A DNA stretch of 64,000 nucleotides from Pelomonas sp. V22 (GCF_030014915.1 NZ_JAGIXS010000007.1:248001-312000); one strand, 5' to 3'; positions 9,265 to 18,643 are shown, counted from the stretch's first letter. A program made the numbers and translations. The notes: generated by a model from the sequence alone, not told the origin.

Positions 9265-9301
9265 CTGGGTTTTGCGACTCAGTTTCAACCACGGTCAAAT
9301 C

Positions 9302-11404
9302 ATGAATGCACTGAATACGGGCAAGGATTCCATCAATTCCTTGTGGGACGACAAACTGGCTGCAGCGATGAGCGAGCCGGAATTGCTCTTGTACCGCTCG
9401 AATCTCCTGGGGTCGGATTTCCGGATTACCAATTTCGGCGGCGGCAATACCTCGGCGAAGGTGCAGATGGCCGACTATCTGAGCGGCGAGCAGGTCGAAG
9501 TGCTGTGGGTCAAAGGCTCCGGCGGTGACCTCGGAAGCATCAAGATCGACGGCTTCTCGACGCTCTACCTCGACAAGCTCAAGGGCCTGAAGGCTCGCTA
9601 CCGCGGCCTGCAGTTCGAAGACGAAATGGTCGACTACCTGCCGCACTGCACCTTCAACCTGAACCCGCGTGCCGCCAGCATCGACACCCCGCTGCATGCC
9701 TACATCCAGAAGAAGCATGTGGACCACATGCACCCGGACGCGATCATCGCCATCGCGGCCTGCGCCAACAGCAAGGCGCTGACGCAACAGATCTTCGAAG
9801 GCGAACTCGGCTGGCTGCCCTGGCAGCGCCCCGGCTTCGACCTGGGTCTGAAGCTCGAAGCGCTCTCCACCGAGCAGCCCAAGCTCAAGGGCATCATCCT
9901 CGAAGGCCACGGCCTCTTCACCTGGGGTGACACGGCCAAGGGCTGCTACGAGAACACGCTGGACATGATCCGCCGCGCCGAGAGCTGGCTGAATGCCAAC
10001 AGCAAGCAGCCGGCCTTCGGCGGCGAGAAGTTCCCGGTGCTGGCTACCGAGCAGCGCGCCGCCATCGCTGCCAAGCTGATGCCGCTGCTGCGCGGCAAGA
10101 TCGGCAAGCAGGAATTCAAGCTCGGTCACTTCGACGACAGCGCCGCCGTGCTGCAGTTCGTCTGCAGTCAAGACCTGGCACCGCTGGCGGCCCTGGGCAC
10201 CTCCTGCCCCGACCACTTCCTGCGCACCAAGATCCGCCCGCTGGTGGTGGACTTTGATCCGGCGAATCCGGACCTGGACAAGACCGTGTCCGGCCTCGAT
10301 GCCGCGCTGGAAGCCTACCGCGCTGATTACACGGCCTACTACGAGCGCTGCAAGCACGCCAACAGCCCGGCCGTGCGCGATGCCAACCCCATCATCTACC
10401 TGATCCCGGGCGTGGGCATGCTGTCCTTCGCCAAGGACAAGGCCACGGCCCGCATCGCGTCCGAGTTCTACATCAACGCCATTAACGTGATGCGTGGCGC
10501 CAATGGCGTCGACAAGTACGTGGGCCTGTCGGAACAGGAAGCCTTCAACATCGAGTACTGGCTGCTTGAAGAAGCCAAGCTGCAGCGCATGCCCAAGCCC
10601 AAGAGCCTCGCGGGCCGCATCGCCCTGGTGACCGGCGGCGCCGGCGGCATCGGCCAGGCCGTGGCCCGCCAGCTGCTGCGCGAAGGCGCCTGCGTGATGC
10701 TGACCGACATTGACACCGAGGCCCTGGCCGCCGCGCAGAAGGACCTCGCCAAGAGCTTCGGCAAGGACAGCGTGGCCACCGTGCAGGCCGACATCACCGG
10801 CGAGGCGGCTGTGGAGGCCATCATCGCCGCCACCTCGCTGCGCTTCGGCGGCCTGGACATCCTCGTCTCCAATGCCGGCATCGCTTCGGCTGCGCCGCTG
10901 GACCAGACCACGCTGGAAGTGTGGGAGCGCAACCAGTCCATCCTCGTCACCGGCTACTTCCTGGTCAGCCGGGCCGCCTTCCGTTTGATGAAGCAGCAGA
11001 AGACCGGCGGCAGCATGGTCTTCGTGGCCAGCAAGAACGGCCTGGTGGCTTCGGCCGGCGCTTCTGCCTACTGCACGGCCAAGGCCGCCGAGATCCACCT
11101 GGCCCGCTGCATCGCCCTCGAAGGCGCGAGCGAAGGCATCCGTGTCAACGTGGTCAACCCCGACGCCGTGATCCGCGGATCGCGCATCTGGGACGGCAAG
11201 TGGAAGGAAGAGCGCGCCGCTTCGAACAAGATCGAGACCGACGACGTGGAAGAGTTCTACCGCCAGCGCAGCATGCTCAAGCTCGGCGTGCTGCCGGAAG
11301 ACATCGCCGAGGCCGTGTACTTCCTGGCCAGTGACAAGTCGGCCAAGAGCACGGGCAATATCCTCAACGTCGACGCCGGCAACGCCGCAGCCTTCACACG
11401 TTGA
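9302..11404 (+). CDS. Bifunctional rhamnulose-1-phosphate aldolase / L-lactaldehyde dehydrogenase
   Basis: Two-domain cytoplasmic enzyme of 700 residues. Residues about 1-420 are a class II (zinc) aldolase that should split L-rhamnulose 1-phosphate into DHAP and L-lactaldehyde (RITNFGGGNTSAK, LWVKGSGGDL, HVDHMHPDAI, ILEGHGLFTWG). Residues about 435-700 are a short-chain dehydrogenase with the nucleotide loop TGGAGGIG from Thr444 and catalytic Y590-C-T-A-K594; it should oxidise lactaldehyde to L-lactate. The fusion and length match the known RhaEW/YuxG-type proteins. The start ATG 9302 is where family homology begins (MNALNTGKDSINSLWDD); its ribosome-binding site is weak. It is the first gene of a six-gene operon, 31 bp ahead of the isomerase. 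Confidence 0.95.
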   Translation: MNALNTGKDSINSLWDDKLAAAMSEPELLLYRSNLLGSDFRITNFGGGNTSAKVQMADYLSGEQVEVLWVKGSGGDLGSIKIDGFSTLYLDKLKGLKARYRGLQFEDEMVDYLPHCTFNLNPRAASIDTPLHAYIQKKHVDHMHPDAIIAIAACANSKALTQQIFEGELGWLPWQRPGFDLGLKLEALSTEQPKLKGIILEGHGLFTWGDTAKGCYENTLDMIRRAESWLNANSKQPAFGGEKFPVLATEQRAAIAAKLMPLLRGKIGKQEFKLGHFDDSAAVLQFVCSQDLAPLAALGTSCPDHFLRTKIRPLVVDFDPANPDLDKTVSGLDAALEAYRADYTAYYERCKHANSPAVRDANPIIYLIPGVGMLSFAKDKATARIASEFYINAINVMRGANGVDKYVGLSEQEAFNIEYWLLEEAKLQRMPKPKSLAGRIALVTGGAGGIGQAVARQLLREGACVMLTDIDTEALAAAQKDLAKSFGKDSVATVQADITGEAAVEAIIAATSLRFGGLDILVSNAGIASAAPLDQTTLEVWERNQSILVTGYFLVSRAAFRLMKQQKTGGSMVFVASKNGLVASAGASAYCTAKAAEIHLARCIALEGASEGIRVNVVNPDAVIRGSRIWDGKWKEERAASNKIETDDVEEFYRQRSMLKLGVLPEDIAEAVYFLASDKSAKSTGNILNVDAGNAAAFTR

Positions 11405-11435
11405 AGCCAAAGCAAGAGATCTGGAGACAAGCAGC

Positions 11436-12731
11436 ATGGAACACGTGATCAACCCCGGGCGGGTCGCCCAGCACAACGCCGTCCTGAAGGCAGACCTGGA
11501 AGCCGACTACGCGGCCCTGTCCGGCGTGCTGGCCCGCCGTGGCCAGGACATCGAGAAGCTCACCACCCTGGCACAAGGCTTTGCCGTGGCCCTGCCGAGC
11601 TGGGGCGTGGGCACCGGCGGCACGCGCTTTGCGCGCTTCCCGGGCGTGGGCGAGCCGCGCAATGTGGACGAGAAGCTGGCGGACTGCGCCGTCATCCACC
11701 AACTGACCGGCGCCACGCCGACGGTCTCGCTGCATTTCCCCTGGGACAAGCCGAGCGACCCCAAGGCGCTGTTCGAGCAGGCCAAGGCGCTGGGCCTCAG
11801 CTTCGACGCGGTCAATTCAAACACCTTCCAGGACCAGGCCGGCCAGGCCCACAGCTACAAGTACGGCAGCCTCACCGCCATGAGCGCGGCAGCCCGTGAG
11901 CAGGCGGTGCAGCACAACATCGAGTGCATCGAGCTTGGGCGCGCGCTCGGCTCCAAGGGCCTGACCGTGTGGGTGGGCGACGGCGCCAACTTCCCCGGCC
12001 AGAGCAATCTGCGCGGCGCGCTGGAGCGCTACCTGGACAGCATGCGCAGCATCTATGCCGCGCTGCCGGCCGATTGGCTGATGTACATCGAGCACAAGCT
12101 GTTCGAGCCGGCCTTCTACGCCACCACCATCGCCGATTGGGGCACCAGCTTCGCCTGCGCGCAGACGCTGGGCGAGAAGGCCAAGTGCCTGGTGGACCTG
12201 GGCCACCACGCGCCCAACACCAACATCGAAATGATCGTGGCGCGCCTGGCGCAGTTCGGCAAGCTGGGTGGCTTCCACTTCAACGACAGCAAGTACGGCG
12301 ATGACGATCTGGACTCGGGCTCCATCGACCCCTTCCAGCTCTTCCTCGTGTTCAACGAGCTGGCCGATGCGCAGCTGCGTGATGGCGCGGCCTTCAAGCC
12401 GGCCTACATGCTGGACCAGTCGCACAACGTGACCGACCCGATCGAGAGCCTGATGAGCAGCGCCGTCGAGGTGCAGCGCGCCTATGTGCAGGCGGCCCTG
12501 GTGGACCGCATCGCGCTGGCCGGCTTCCAGGAAGCCAACGACGTGCACCAGGCCGCGCAGACGCTGAAGCGCGCCTTCCGCACCGACGTGAGCCCCATCC
12601 TCGCGATGGCCCGCCTGCGCAGCGGCGCGGCGGTGGACCCGGTGGCCTGCTACCGCACGGTGGGCTACCGCGCCCAGAAGGCGGTGGAGCGCCCGGCCAA
12701 GGCCGGCGCGAGCGGCAGCGGCATCGTCTGA
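11436..12731 (+). CDS. rhaI: L-rhamnose isomerase (rhizobial-type)
   Basis: Cytoplasmic metal-dependent isomerase converting L-rhamnose to L-rhamnulose; 431 residues. It matches the rhizobial L-rhamnose catabolism isomerase type rather than enteric RhaA: TIM-barrel xylose-isomerase-like blocks FDAVNSNTFQDQ, VWVGDGANFPGQ, MYIEHKLFEPAFY, VDLGHHAPNTNIE, GGFHFNDSKYGDDDLDSG (metal and substrate residues) and MLDQSHNVTDP. ATG 11436 follows GGAGACA with ideal spacing. It lies between the aldolase/dehydrogenase and the GH28 gene, with 31 and 7 bp gaps, so it is co-transcribed. Confidence 0.95.
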   Translation: MEHVINPGRVAQHNAVLKADLEADYAALSGVLARRGQDIEKLTTLAQGFAVALPSWGVGTGGTRFARFPGVGEPRNVDEKLADCAVIHQLTGATPTVSLHFPWDKPSDPKALFEQAKALGLSFDAVNSNTFQDQAGQAHSYKYGSLTAMSAAAREQAVQHNIECIELGRALGSKGLTVWVGDGANFPGQSNLRGALERYLDSMRSIYAALPADWLMYIEHKLFEPAFYATTIADWGTSFACAQTLGEKAKCLVDLGHHAPNTNIEMIVARLAQFGKLGGFHFNDSKYGDDDLDSGSIDPFQLFLVFNELADAQLRDGAAFKPAYMLDQSHNVTDPIESLMSSAVEVQRAYVQAALVDRIALAGFQEANDVHQAAQTLKRAFRTDVSPILAMARLRSGAAVDPVACYRTVGYRAQKAVERPAKAGASGSGIV

Positions 12732-12738
12732 GGCCCGA

Positions 12739-14118
12739 GTGGCTGAAGCTCTGCAGGCGCAGGACTTCGGCGCCATCGGCGACGGCTGCACGCTCAACAC
12801 GGCCGCCATCCAGGCGGCCATCGACGCGGCGGCCGTGGCGGGCGGCCGCCTGGTCTTTGCGCCAGGCGTCTACCGCACCGGTTCGCTCTTCCTGAAGAGC
12901 GGCATGGCGCTGCAGCTCGATGCCGGCGTCACGCTGCTTGGCTCGCAGGACCTCGCCGACTACCCCTTGATGCCCACGCGCATCGCCGGCATCGAGATGG
13001 TGTGGCCGGCGGCCCTGGTCAATGTCTGCGCCCAGCAGAACGTGGAGATCTGCGGCGAGGGTTGCATCGACGGCGATGGCCAGGTCTTCTGGGACAGCTA
13101 CTGGGCCTTGCGCCGCCGCTACGAGCCGCTCGGCCTGCGCTGGGCCTCGGACTACGACGCGCAGCGGCCGCGCCTGGTGCAGGTCTACGAGTCCTTCGAG
13201 GTGCACATTGGCGATGGGCTCTTGCTGCGCCGTGCCGGCTTCTGGGGTCTGCACCTCTGCTACTCGGAGCGGGTGCGGGTCGAGGGAATCACCATCCGCA
13301 ACAACGGCGACGAGGGCCAGCGTGGGCCTTCGACCGATGGCATCGACATCGATTCCTGCCGCGACGTGCTGGTCCAGCAGGCCGATATCGCCGTCAACGA
13401 CGATGCCCTGGTGCTCAAAGCCGGCCGCGATGCCGACGGCCTGCGTGTGGCCGCCTGCTGCGATCACATCGTGATCCGCGATTGCATCGTGCGCGAGGGC
13501 GCCGCCGGCATCACCTTCGGCAGCGAATGCTCCGGCGGCTTCCGCGATATCGAGGTCAGCGGCATCGAGGTGCATGCACCGGTGCCGGTGGGCATCCTCT
13601 TCAAGTCGGCGCCGACGCGGGGCGGCTTTGCGCAGCAGCTGAAGCTCTCCAACATCAGGCTCATCGACGTGCCGGTGGTGATGCGCGCGACGATGAACTG
13701 GAACCCGGGCTACAGCCGGGCTGAGATCCCGGCTGGCATGGCCGAAGTGCCCGCGCATTGGCGCGTGATCGCCGCGCCGGTCAGTGCCGAAGAGGGCCGC
13801 ACGCGAATCGCCGACGTGCAGATCAACGGCCTGCTGGCGCGCGGTGCCCGCGTGGCCTTCGAGGTCGAGGGCGTGGATGCGGCGCCGCTGACGGGCTTCC
13901 GTTTCGAGGGCGTCGACATTGAGGCCGCGGCCGGTGGCCACATCTACGGCGCCCGCGACTGGCAGTTCACCGCGACCCGCCTGACCTTGGGCGAACCGCT
14001 CGCATTACCGAACGAACGCGACGTGCAGGGCCTGCCCGGCAAGACCTGGCACCTGCAAGCCACATTGAGCAAACCCGACCCCTCGCTGCAGAGCTTCGAG
14101 GTGCAGGACGTTTCCTGA
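12739..14118 (+). CDS. GH28-family pectinolytic glycosidase-like protein, cytoplasmic, divergent active site
   Basis: Right-handed beta-helix protein of 459 residues related to polygalacturonases and rhamnogalacturonan hydrolases (GH28). The GTG start at 12739 is 7 bp after rhaI, and no signal peptide precedes the fold (FGAIGDGCTLNTAAIQAAID), so it should act in the cytoplasm on imported oligosaccharides. Visible motifs are STDGID with Asp200 and NDD with Asp221/Asp222, the catalytic aspartates. The usual GHG histidine block reads GAAGITFGSE (Ala255 where His is expected), and the usual R-I-K block reads GILFKS (Leu287, Lys289). Either specificity differs or catalysis is altered. Placement between rhaI and rhaM suggests it releases rhamnose or galacturonate from short RG-I pieces; that is inference. 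Confidence 0.85.
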   Translation: MAEALQAQDFGAIGDGCTLNTAAIQAAIDAAAVAGGRLVFAPGVYRTGSLFLKSGMALQLDAGVTLLGSQDLADYPLMPTRIAGIEMVWPAALVNVCAQQNVEICGEGCIDGDGQVFWDSYWALRRRYEPLGLRWASDYDAQRPRLVQVYESFEVHIGDGLLLRRAGFWGLHLCYSERVRVEGITIRNNGDEGQRGPSTDGIDIDSCRDVLVQQADIAVNDDALVLKAGRDADGLRVAACCDHIVIRDCIVREGAAGITFGSECSGGFRDIEVSGIEVHAPVPVGILFKSAPTRGGFAQQLKLSNIRLIDVPVVMRATMNWNPGYSRAEIPAGMAEVPAHWRVIAAPVSAEEGRTRIADVQINGLLARGARVAFEVEGVDAAPLTGFRFEGVDIEAAAGGHIYGARDWQFTATRLTLGEPLALPNERDVQGLPGKTWHLQATLSKPDPSLQSFEVQDVS

Positions 14119-14143
14119 AGAGAAGAGACAAGAGGTGAGAGAC

Positions 14144-14455
14144 ATGAACCACGCCTTCAAGATGAAGCTCAAGCCCGGCATGGTGGCCGAGTACCGCCGC
14201 CGCCACGACGAACTCTGGCCCGACCTGGCCGAGGCGCTGCGCGGCGCGGGCATCCACGACTACTCGATCTTCCTGGACGAGGAAACGCTGACGCTGTTCG
14301 CGGTGCTCAAGCGCAAGCCCGGCTACCCGTTCGACGAGCTGCCCCAGCAGCCGGTGATGCGCCGCTGGTGGGACTACATGGCGCCGCTGATGGAATGCCA
14401 CCCGGACAACCGCCCGCTCGATTGGCCGCTCGAGCCGATGTTCCATTTCGACTGA
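14144..14455 (+). CDS. rhaM: L-rhamnose mutarotase
   Basis: Small cytoplasmic enzyme (103 residues) that interconverts alpha- and beta-L-rhamnose so the isomerase receives its preferred anomer. It matches the RhaM/YiiL family in length and motifs: MKLKPGMVAEYRRRHDELWPDL with the conserved His, IHDYSIFLDEE, and the C-terminal RRWWDYMAPLM followed by LEPMFHFD. ATG 14144 is preferred over an upstream in-frame GTG because AGAGGTGAG gives correct spacing. It sits 25 bp after the GH28 gene and 19 bp before lldD in the same operon. Confidence 0.96.
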   Translation: MNHAFKMKLKPGMVAEYRRRHDELWPDLAEALRGAGIHDYSIFLDEETLTLFAVLKRKPGYPFDELPQQPVMRRWWDYMAPLMECHPDNRPLDWPLEPMFHFD

Positions 14456-14474
14456 TCACCAGAAGCACAAGAGA

Positions 14475-15638
14475 ATGCCTGTCGTTGCTGAAATCGAAGA
14501 CCTGCGCCGCCTCGCGCAGAAGCGCGTGGCCAAGGCCATCTTTGGCTATGTGGACTCCGGCTCCTACTCGCAAGTCACCTTGCGCGCCAACAAGAGCGAC
14601 CTGGACGCCATCGGCCTTCGCCAGCGCGTGGCCGTCAACGTGGACCAGCGCAACACCCGCACCAGCTTGATCGGCCACGAGGCCCGCATGCCGGTGGCGC
14701 TGGCCCCGGTGGGCCTCACCGGCCTGAACCATGGCGATGGCGAGATCCTCGCCGCCCAGGCGGCCGAGGAGTTCGGCGTGCCCTTCACCTTGACCACGAT
14801 GAGCATCTGCTCGATCGAGGACGTGGCGGCGGCGACGAAGAAGCCCTTCTGGTTCCAGCTCTACGTGATGCGCGACCGGGCCTTCGCGGCCGACCTGATA
14901 CGCCGCGCCAAGGCCGCCGGCTGTTCGGCGCTCGTGCTGACGCTGGACCTGCAGATCCTCGGCCAGCGCCATGCCGACCTGCACAACGGCCTGACCGTGC
15001 CGCCGAAGCCTACCCTCTCCAACATCCTCGACATGGCGATGAAGCCGCGCTGGTGCGCCAGCGTCTTGATGGGCAAGCGCAAGACCTTTGGCAATCTCGA
15101 CGGGCATGTGAAGGGCGCCGAAGGCCTCTCCACCTTGATGGCCTGGGTGGGCCAGCAGTTCGACCCCACGCTCAGCTGGGCCGATGTGGAATGGGTGCGC
15201 CAGCAATGGGGCGGCAAGCTGATCTTGAAGGGCGTGCTGGACCCGGAAGACGCGGTGCAGGCCGCGCGCTGCGGCGCCGATGCCATCGTCGTCAGCAACC
15301 ATGGCGGCCGCCAGCTCGACGGCGCGATGAGTTCGATCCGCGCGCTGCCGCTGGTGCTGGAGGCGCTCGACAAGGCTGGAGAAACCAAGGCCGAAGTCTG
15401 GATGGACGGCGGCATCCGCTGCGGCCAGGACGTGCTCAGAGCCTGTGCCATGGGAGCGCGCGGCGTGATGCTGGGCCGCAGCTATGTCTATGGCCTGGGC
15501 GCGATGGGCAAGCCCGGCGTGGCCCTGGCTCTGGAGCTCATCCGCAAGGAGCTCGATGTCTCCATGGCTCTCTCCGGCATCCGCGATCTGCGCGAGGCCA
15601 ACCGTTCGCACCTGGTGATTCCCAAGGACTGGGCATGA
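14475..15638 (+). CDS. lldD: FMN-dependent L-lactate dehydrogenase
   Basis: Alpha-hydroxy-acid oxidase family enzyme of 387 residues. It should oxidise L-lactate, here produced by the lactaldehyde dehydrogenase domain of the operon's first gene, to pyruvate, passing electrons to quinone at the inner membrane. Family blocks are complete: FGYVDSGSYSQ, LAPVGLTGL, FQLYVMRDR, LTLDLQILGQR, the catalytic SNHGGRQLDGA with the active-site His and Arg, and MDGGIRCGQDVLRA...GRSYVYGLGA for FMN phosphate. The stop overlaps the next gene by 4 bp. Its place in the operon indicates the fate of rhamnose-derived lactate. Confidence 0.94.
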   Translation: MPVVAEIEDLRRLAQKRVAKAIFGYVDSGSYSQVTLRANKSDLDAIGLRQRVAVNVDQRNTRTSLIGHEARMPVALAPVGLTGLNHGDGEILAAQAAEEFGVPFTLTTMSICSIEDVAAATKKPFWFQLYVMRDRAFAADLIRRAKAAGCSALVLTLDLQILGQRHADLHNGLTVPPKPTLSNILDMAMKPRWCASVLMGKRKTFGNLDGHVKGAEGLSTLMAWVGQQFDPTLSWADVEWVRQQWGGKLILKGVLDPEDAVQAARCGADAIVVSNHGGRQLDGAMSSIRALPLVLEALDKAGETKAEVWMDGGIRCGQDVLRACAMGARGVMLGRSYVYGLGAMGKPGVALALELIRKELDVSMALSGIRDLREANRSHLVIPKDWA

Positions 15639-18600
15639 AGCATCTTTTCCTCACCCTGCTGCTGAGCTGCGGCATCGCTTCGGCGCAAGGCCTTCCGGCC
15701 AAGCAAATGGAGAAGCTGGACCGCGGCCTGGTCGCGATCCCGTCGGACGCGGGCACGCTCGTCAGCTGGCGCGTGCTGGGCACGGACGCGGCCGACCTGA
15801 AGTTCAACCTCTACCGGGGCACGACGCGGCTGAACAAGCAGCCGCTGTCGCAGAGCAATTTCCTCGATGCCGAGGGCAAGCCGGAGAGCCGCTACTCGCT
15901 GCGCCTGGTCAGCAATGGCAAGGAGCAGTCCGCCGAGGCCGCTGCAGCCAGCTCCTGGGCCGCCGCCTACAAGACCGTGCCGGTGCAGAAACCGGCCGAC
16001 GGCGTGACGCCCGATGGTCAGGCCTACAGCTACCAGATCAACGACGGCTCGGCCGCCGACCTCGATGGCGACGGCGTCTACGAGCTGATCGTCAAATGGC
16101 AGCCCACCAATGCCAAGGACAACTCGCAGAAGGGCTACACCGGCAACACCTATGTGGACGCCTACAAGCTCGACGGCACGCGGCTTTGGCGCATTGACCT
16201 CGGCCGCAACATCCGCGCCGGCGCCCACTACACGCACTTCCTCGCCTACGACTTCGACGGCGACGGCAAGGCCGAGGTGATGATGAAAACGGCCGACGGC
16301 ACCGTCGATGGCCAGGGCCGCGTGATCGGCGATGCCAAGGCCGACTACCGCAATGCAGCCGGCTATGTGCTGGCTGGCCCCGAGTTACTGACCGTGTTCA
16401 ACGGCATGACTGGCGCCGCGATGGCAACGACCGACTACGTGCCGGCGCGCGGCGAAGTGACCAGCTGGGGCGATGGCTACGGCAACCGCGTGGACCGCTT
16501 CCTGGCCGGCGTGGCCTACCTCGATGGCAAGCGCCCCAGCGCCGTGTTCTCGCGCGGCTACTACACCCGCGCCGTGCTGGCCGCCTGGGACTGGCGCGAT
16601 GGCAAGCTGACGCAGCGCTGGGTGTTCGACAGCGCGAACGAGAACGACAAGAGCGGTGCCGAGGCCGCAGGGCAGGGCGCCCACTGGTTCTCGGTGGCCG
16701 ACGTGGACGGCGATGGCAAGGACGACATCGTCTACGGCGCCGCCACCATCGGCAGCAACGGCAAGCTGCTCTACAGCACCAAGCTCTGCCACGGCGATGC
16801 CCTGCATGTGGGCAAGCTCGACCCGGCGCGGCCGGGGCTGCAGGTCTTCATGGTCCACGAGAGCCCCAAGTGCTATGGCGAGCACGGCCTCGAGATGCAC
16901 GACGCCGCCACCGGCAAGATCCTCTGGAGCATGTCGGGCCAGAACACCGACGTGGGCCGTGGCGTCTGCATGGACATCGACCCCGCCCACCCGGGCGAGG
17001 AATGCTGGGGCTCGGTGGGCGGCCTGATGAGTGCCGCCGGCAAGCTGATCAGCGACACGCACCCCAAGAAGTTCAACTTCGCCCTCTGGTGGGACGGCGA
17101 CCTGCTGCGCGAATCGCTGGACCATGTGTCCATCGACAAGTGGGACCCGGCTTCGTTCTCGTTCAAGAACCTGCTCGGCGGTGCCAAGTTCGGTGCCCGC
17201 TCGAACAACGGCACCAAGGGCACGCCGGTGCTCTCGGCCGACCTGTTCGGCGACTGGCGCGAGGAGGTGGTCTGGCGCAACGCCGACGACACGGCCTTGC
17301 TGATCTTCAGCACGCCGCACTCCACCGAGCAGCGCCTCACGACGCTGATGCACGACCCGCAGTACCGCGTGCAGGTGGCGGCCCAGAACGCCGGCTACAA
17401 CCAGCCACCGCACCCCAGCTTCCACCTGGGCGTGGGCATGGCCGCACCGCAGCCTGCAGCGATCTACACGCCGTCAGCTGGCGTCGTCGTGGACCTCGGC
17501 AAGGGCTCGCCCGCACCGGGCTTCGAGAGCGGCGCAGCGGCCAACACCGGCAAGCCCTTTTATGTGAGCTTCGACCTGCCCGAAGGCAACTACGAGGTGC
17601 GCCTGCTGCTGGGTGACGACGCCGCAGCTTCCGACACCACGGTGCGCGCCGAGCTGCGCCGCCTGATGCTGCCGCAGGTGCAGGTGGCCGCTGGCGGCCT
17701 GCTTGAGCAGCGCTTCACCGTCAACATCCGCACGCCAAAGATCGCGGCGCGCCCCGGCCTGGACGCAGGCGTCGTCAAGCTGAAGGCACCGCGCGAGACG
17801 GTGGAAGAAGCCTGGGGCTGGGACTCCCGTCTGACGCTGGAATTCACCGGCAGCAACCCGGCCGTGCGCCGCATCGAGGTCGTGCCGGTGGCTGTACCCA
17901 CGCTCTTCCTGCTCGGCGACTCCACCGTGGCCGACCAGTCGCAAGAGCCCTATGCCAGCTGGGGCCAGATGCTGCCACGCTTCTTCAAGCCGGGCGTGGC
18001 CGTGGCCAACCATGGCGAATCGGGCGAGACCTTCCGCGACTCCCTGGCCCGCCGCCGCCTCGACAAGATCCTCTCCGTGCTCAAGCCCGGCGACACGGTG
18101 CTCTTCCAGTTCGGCCACAACGACCAGAAGCAGCAGAAAGACGGCAGCGGCAATGCCGAGACCTACCGCGCCGAGCTGAAGCAGCACATCGATGCCGTGC
18201 GCCGCTACGGCGGCACTGCCGTGGTCGTCTCCTCGATGGAGCGCCGCAACTTCGACGAGCAGGGCAAGGTCCGCCCCTCCTTGATCGAATACGCCGACGC
18301 CGCCCGCCAGGTGGCCAAGGAGCTGGACGCACCCTTCATCGACCTGAACGCGATCAGCAAGCGGATCTACGAAGCGCTGGGTGTCGAAGGCTCACGCGCC
18401 GCCTTTGCCCAGCCCGAGCCGGGCAAGATCGACAACACGCACCACAGCAACTACGGGGCCTACCAGCTGGCCAAGGCGATTGCGCAGGGCTTGCGGGATG
18501 CGAAGCTGCCGGTGGCGGCGATGTTGCGCGAGGATTTTGGGGGGTATGAGGCGGGCAGGCCGGATGCGGTGGCTGGCTTCGTGCTGCCTGCGAGCCCGAG

Positions 18601-18643
18601 GTTCACGCATGAGCGGCCGTTGGGGGATGAGGGGAATCGGTGA
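15635..18643 (+). CDS. Secreted rhamnogalacturonan lyase (PL11) fused to rhamnogalacturonan acetylesterase (CE12)
   Basis: Large exported enzyme of 1002 residues with two catalytic modules. After the signal peptide (MKHLFLTLLLSCGIASA), residues about 20-610 form a PL11 RG-I lyase resembling YesW/YesX, with Ca-binding loops DLDGDG, DFDGDG and DVDGDG and the start LVAIPSDAGTLVSWRVLGTD. Residues about 630-740 are a beta-rich linker like the N-terminal part of bacterial acetylesterases. Residues about 757-960 are an SGNH/CE12 domain: GDST with Ser763, the glycine block NHGESGETF, QFGHNDQ, and the Asp933-His936/His937 segment. It should cut the backbone by beta-elimination and remove acetyl groups from galacturonate in one polypeptide. 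ATG 15635 overlaps the lldD stop (ATGA). It is the last gene of the rhamnose operon. Confidence 0.93.
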   Translation: MKHLFLTLLLSCGIASAQGLPAKQMEKLDRGLVAIPSDAGTLVSWRVLGTDAADLKFNLYRGTTRLNKQPLSQSNFLDAEGKPESRYSLRLVSNGKEQSAEAAAASSWAAAYKTVPVQKPADGVTPDGQAYSYQINDGSAADLDGDGVYELIVKWQPTNAKDNSQKGYTGNTYVDAYKLDGTRLWRIDLGRNIRAGAHYTHFLAYDFDGDGKAEVMMKTADGTVDGQGRVIGDAKADYRNAAGYVLAGPELLTVFNGMTGAAMATTDYVPARGEVTSWGDGYGNRVDRFLAGVAYLDGKRPSAVFSRGYYTRAVLAAWDWRDGKLTQRWVFDSANENDKSGAEAAGQGAHWFSVADVDGDGKDDIVYGAATIGSNGKLLYSTKLCHGDALHVGKLDPARPGLQVFMVHESPKCYGEHGLEMHDAATGKILWSMSGQNTDVGRGVCMDIDPAHPGEECWGSVGGLMSAAGKLISDTHPKKFNFALWWDGDLLRESLDHVSIDKWDPASFSFKNLLGGAKFGARSNNGTKGTPVLSADLFGDWREEVVWRNADDTALLIFSTPHSTEQRLTTLMHDPQYRVQVAAQNAGYNQPPHPSFHLGVGMAAPQPAAIYTPSAGVVVDLGKGSPAPGFESGAAANTGKPFYVSFDLPEGNYEVRLLLGDDAAASDTTVRAELRRLMLPQVQVAAGGLLEQRFTVNIRTPKIAARPGLDAGVVKLKAPRETVEEAWGWDSRLTLEFTGSNPAVRRIEVVPVAVPTLFLLGDSTVADQSQEPYASWGQMLPRFFKPGVAVANHGESGETFRDSLARRRLDKILSVLKPGDTVLFQFGHNDQKQQKDGSGNAETYRAELKQHIDAVRRYGGTAVVVSSMERRNFDEQGKVRPSLIEYADAARQVAKELDAPFIDLNAISKRIYEALGVEGSRAAFAQPEPGKIDNTHHSNYGAYQLAKAIAQGLRDAKLPVAAMLREDFGGYEAGRPDAVAGFVLPASPRFTHERPLGDEGNR

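Noticed and set aside
9206-11476. Very long open frame on the minus strand opposite the aldolase/dehydrogenase gene
   Set aside because: Low-complexity His/Gly/Val/Ala-rich sequence typical of antisense frames in high-GC DNA; the plus-strand protein has full family motifs.
15053-15634. Upstream in-frame extension of the PL11-CE12 protein inside lldD
   Set aside because: Arg/Gly-rich out-of-frame translation of lldD; the signal peptide begins at 15635.
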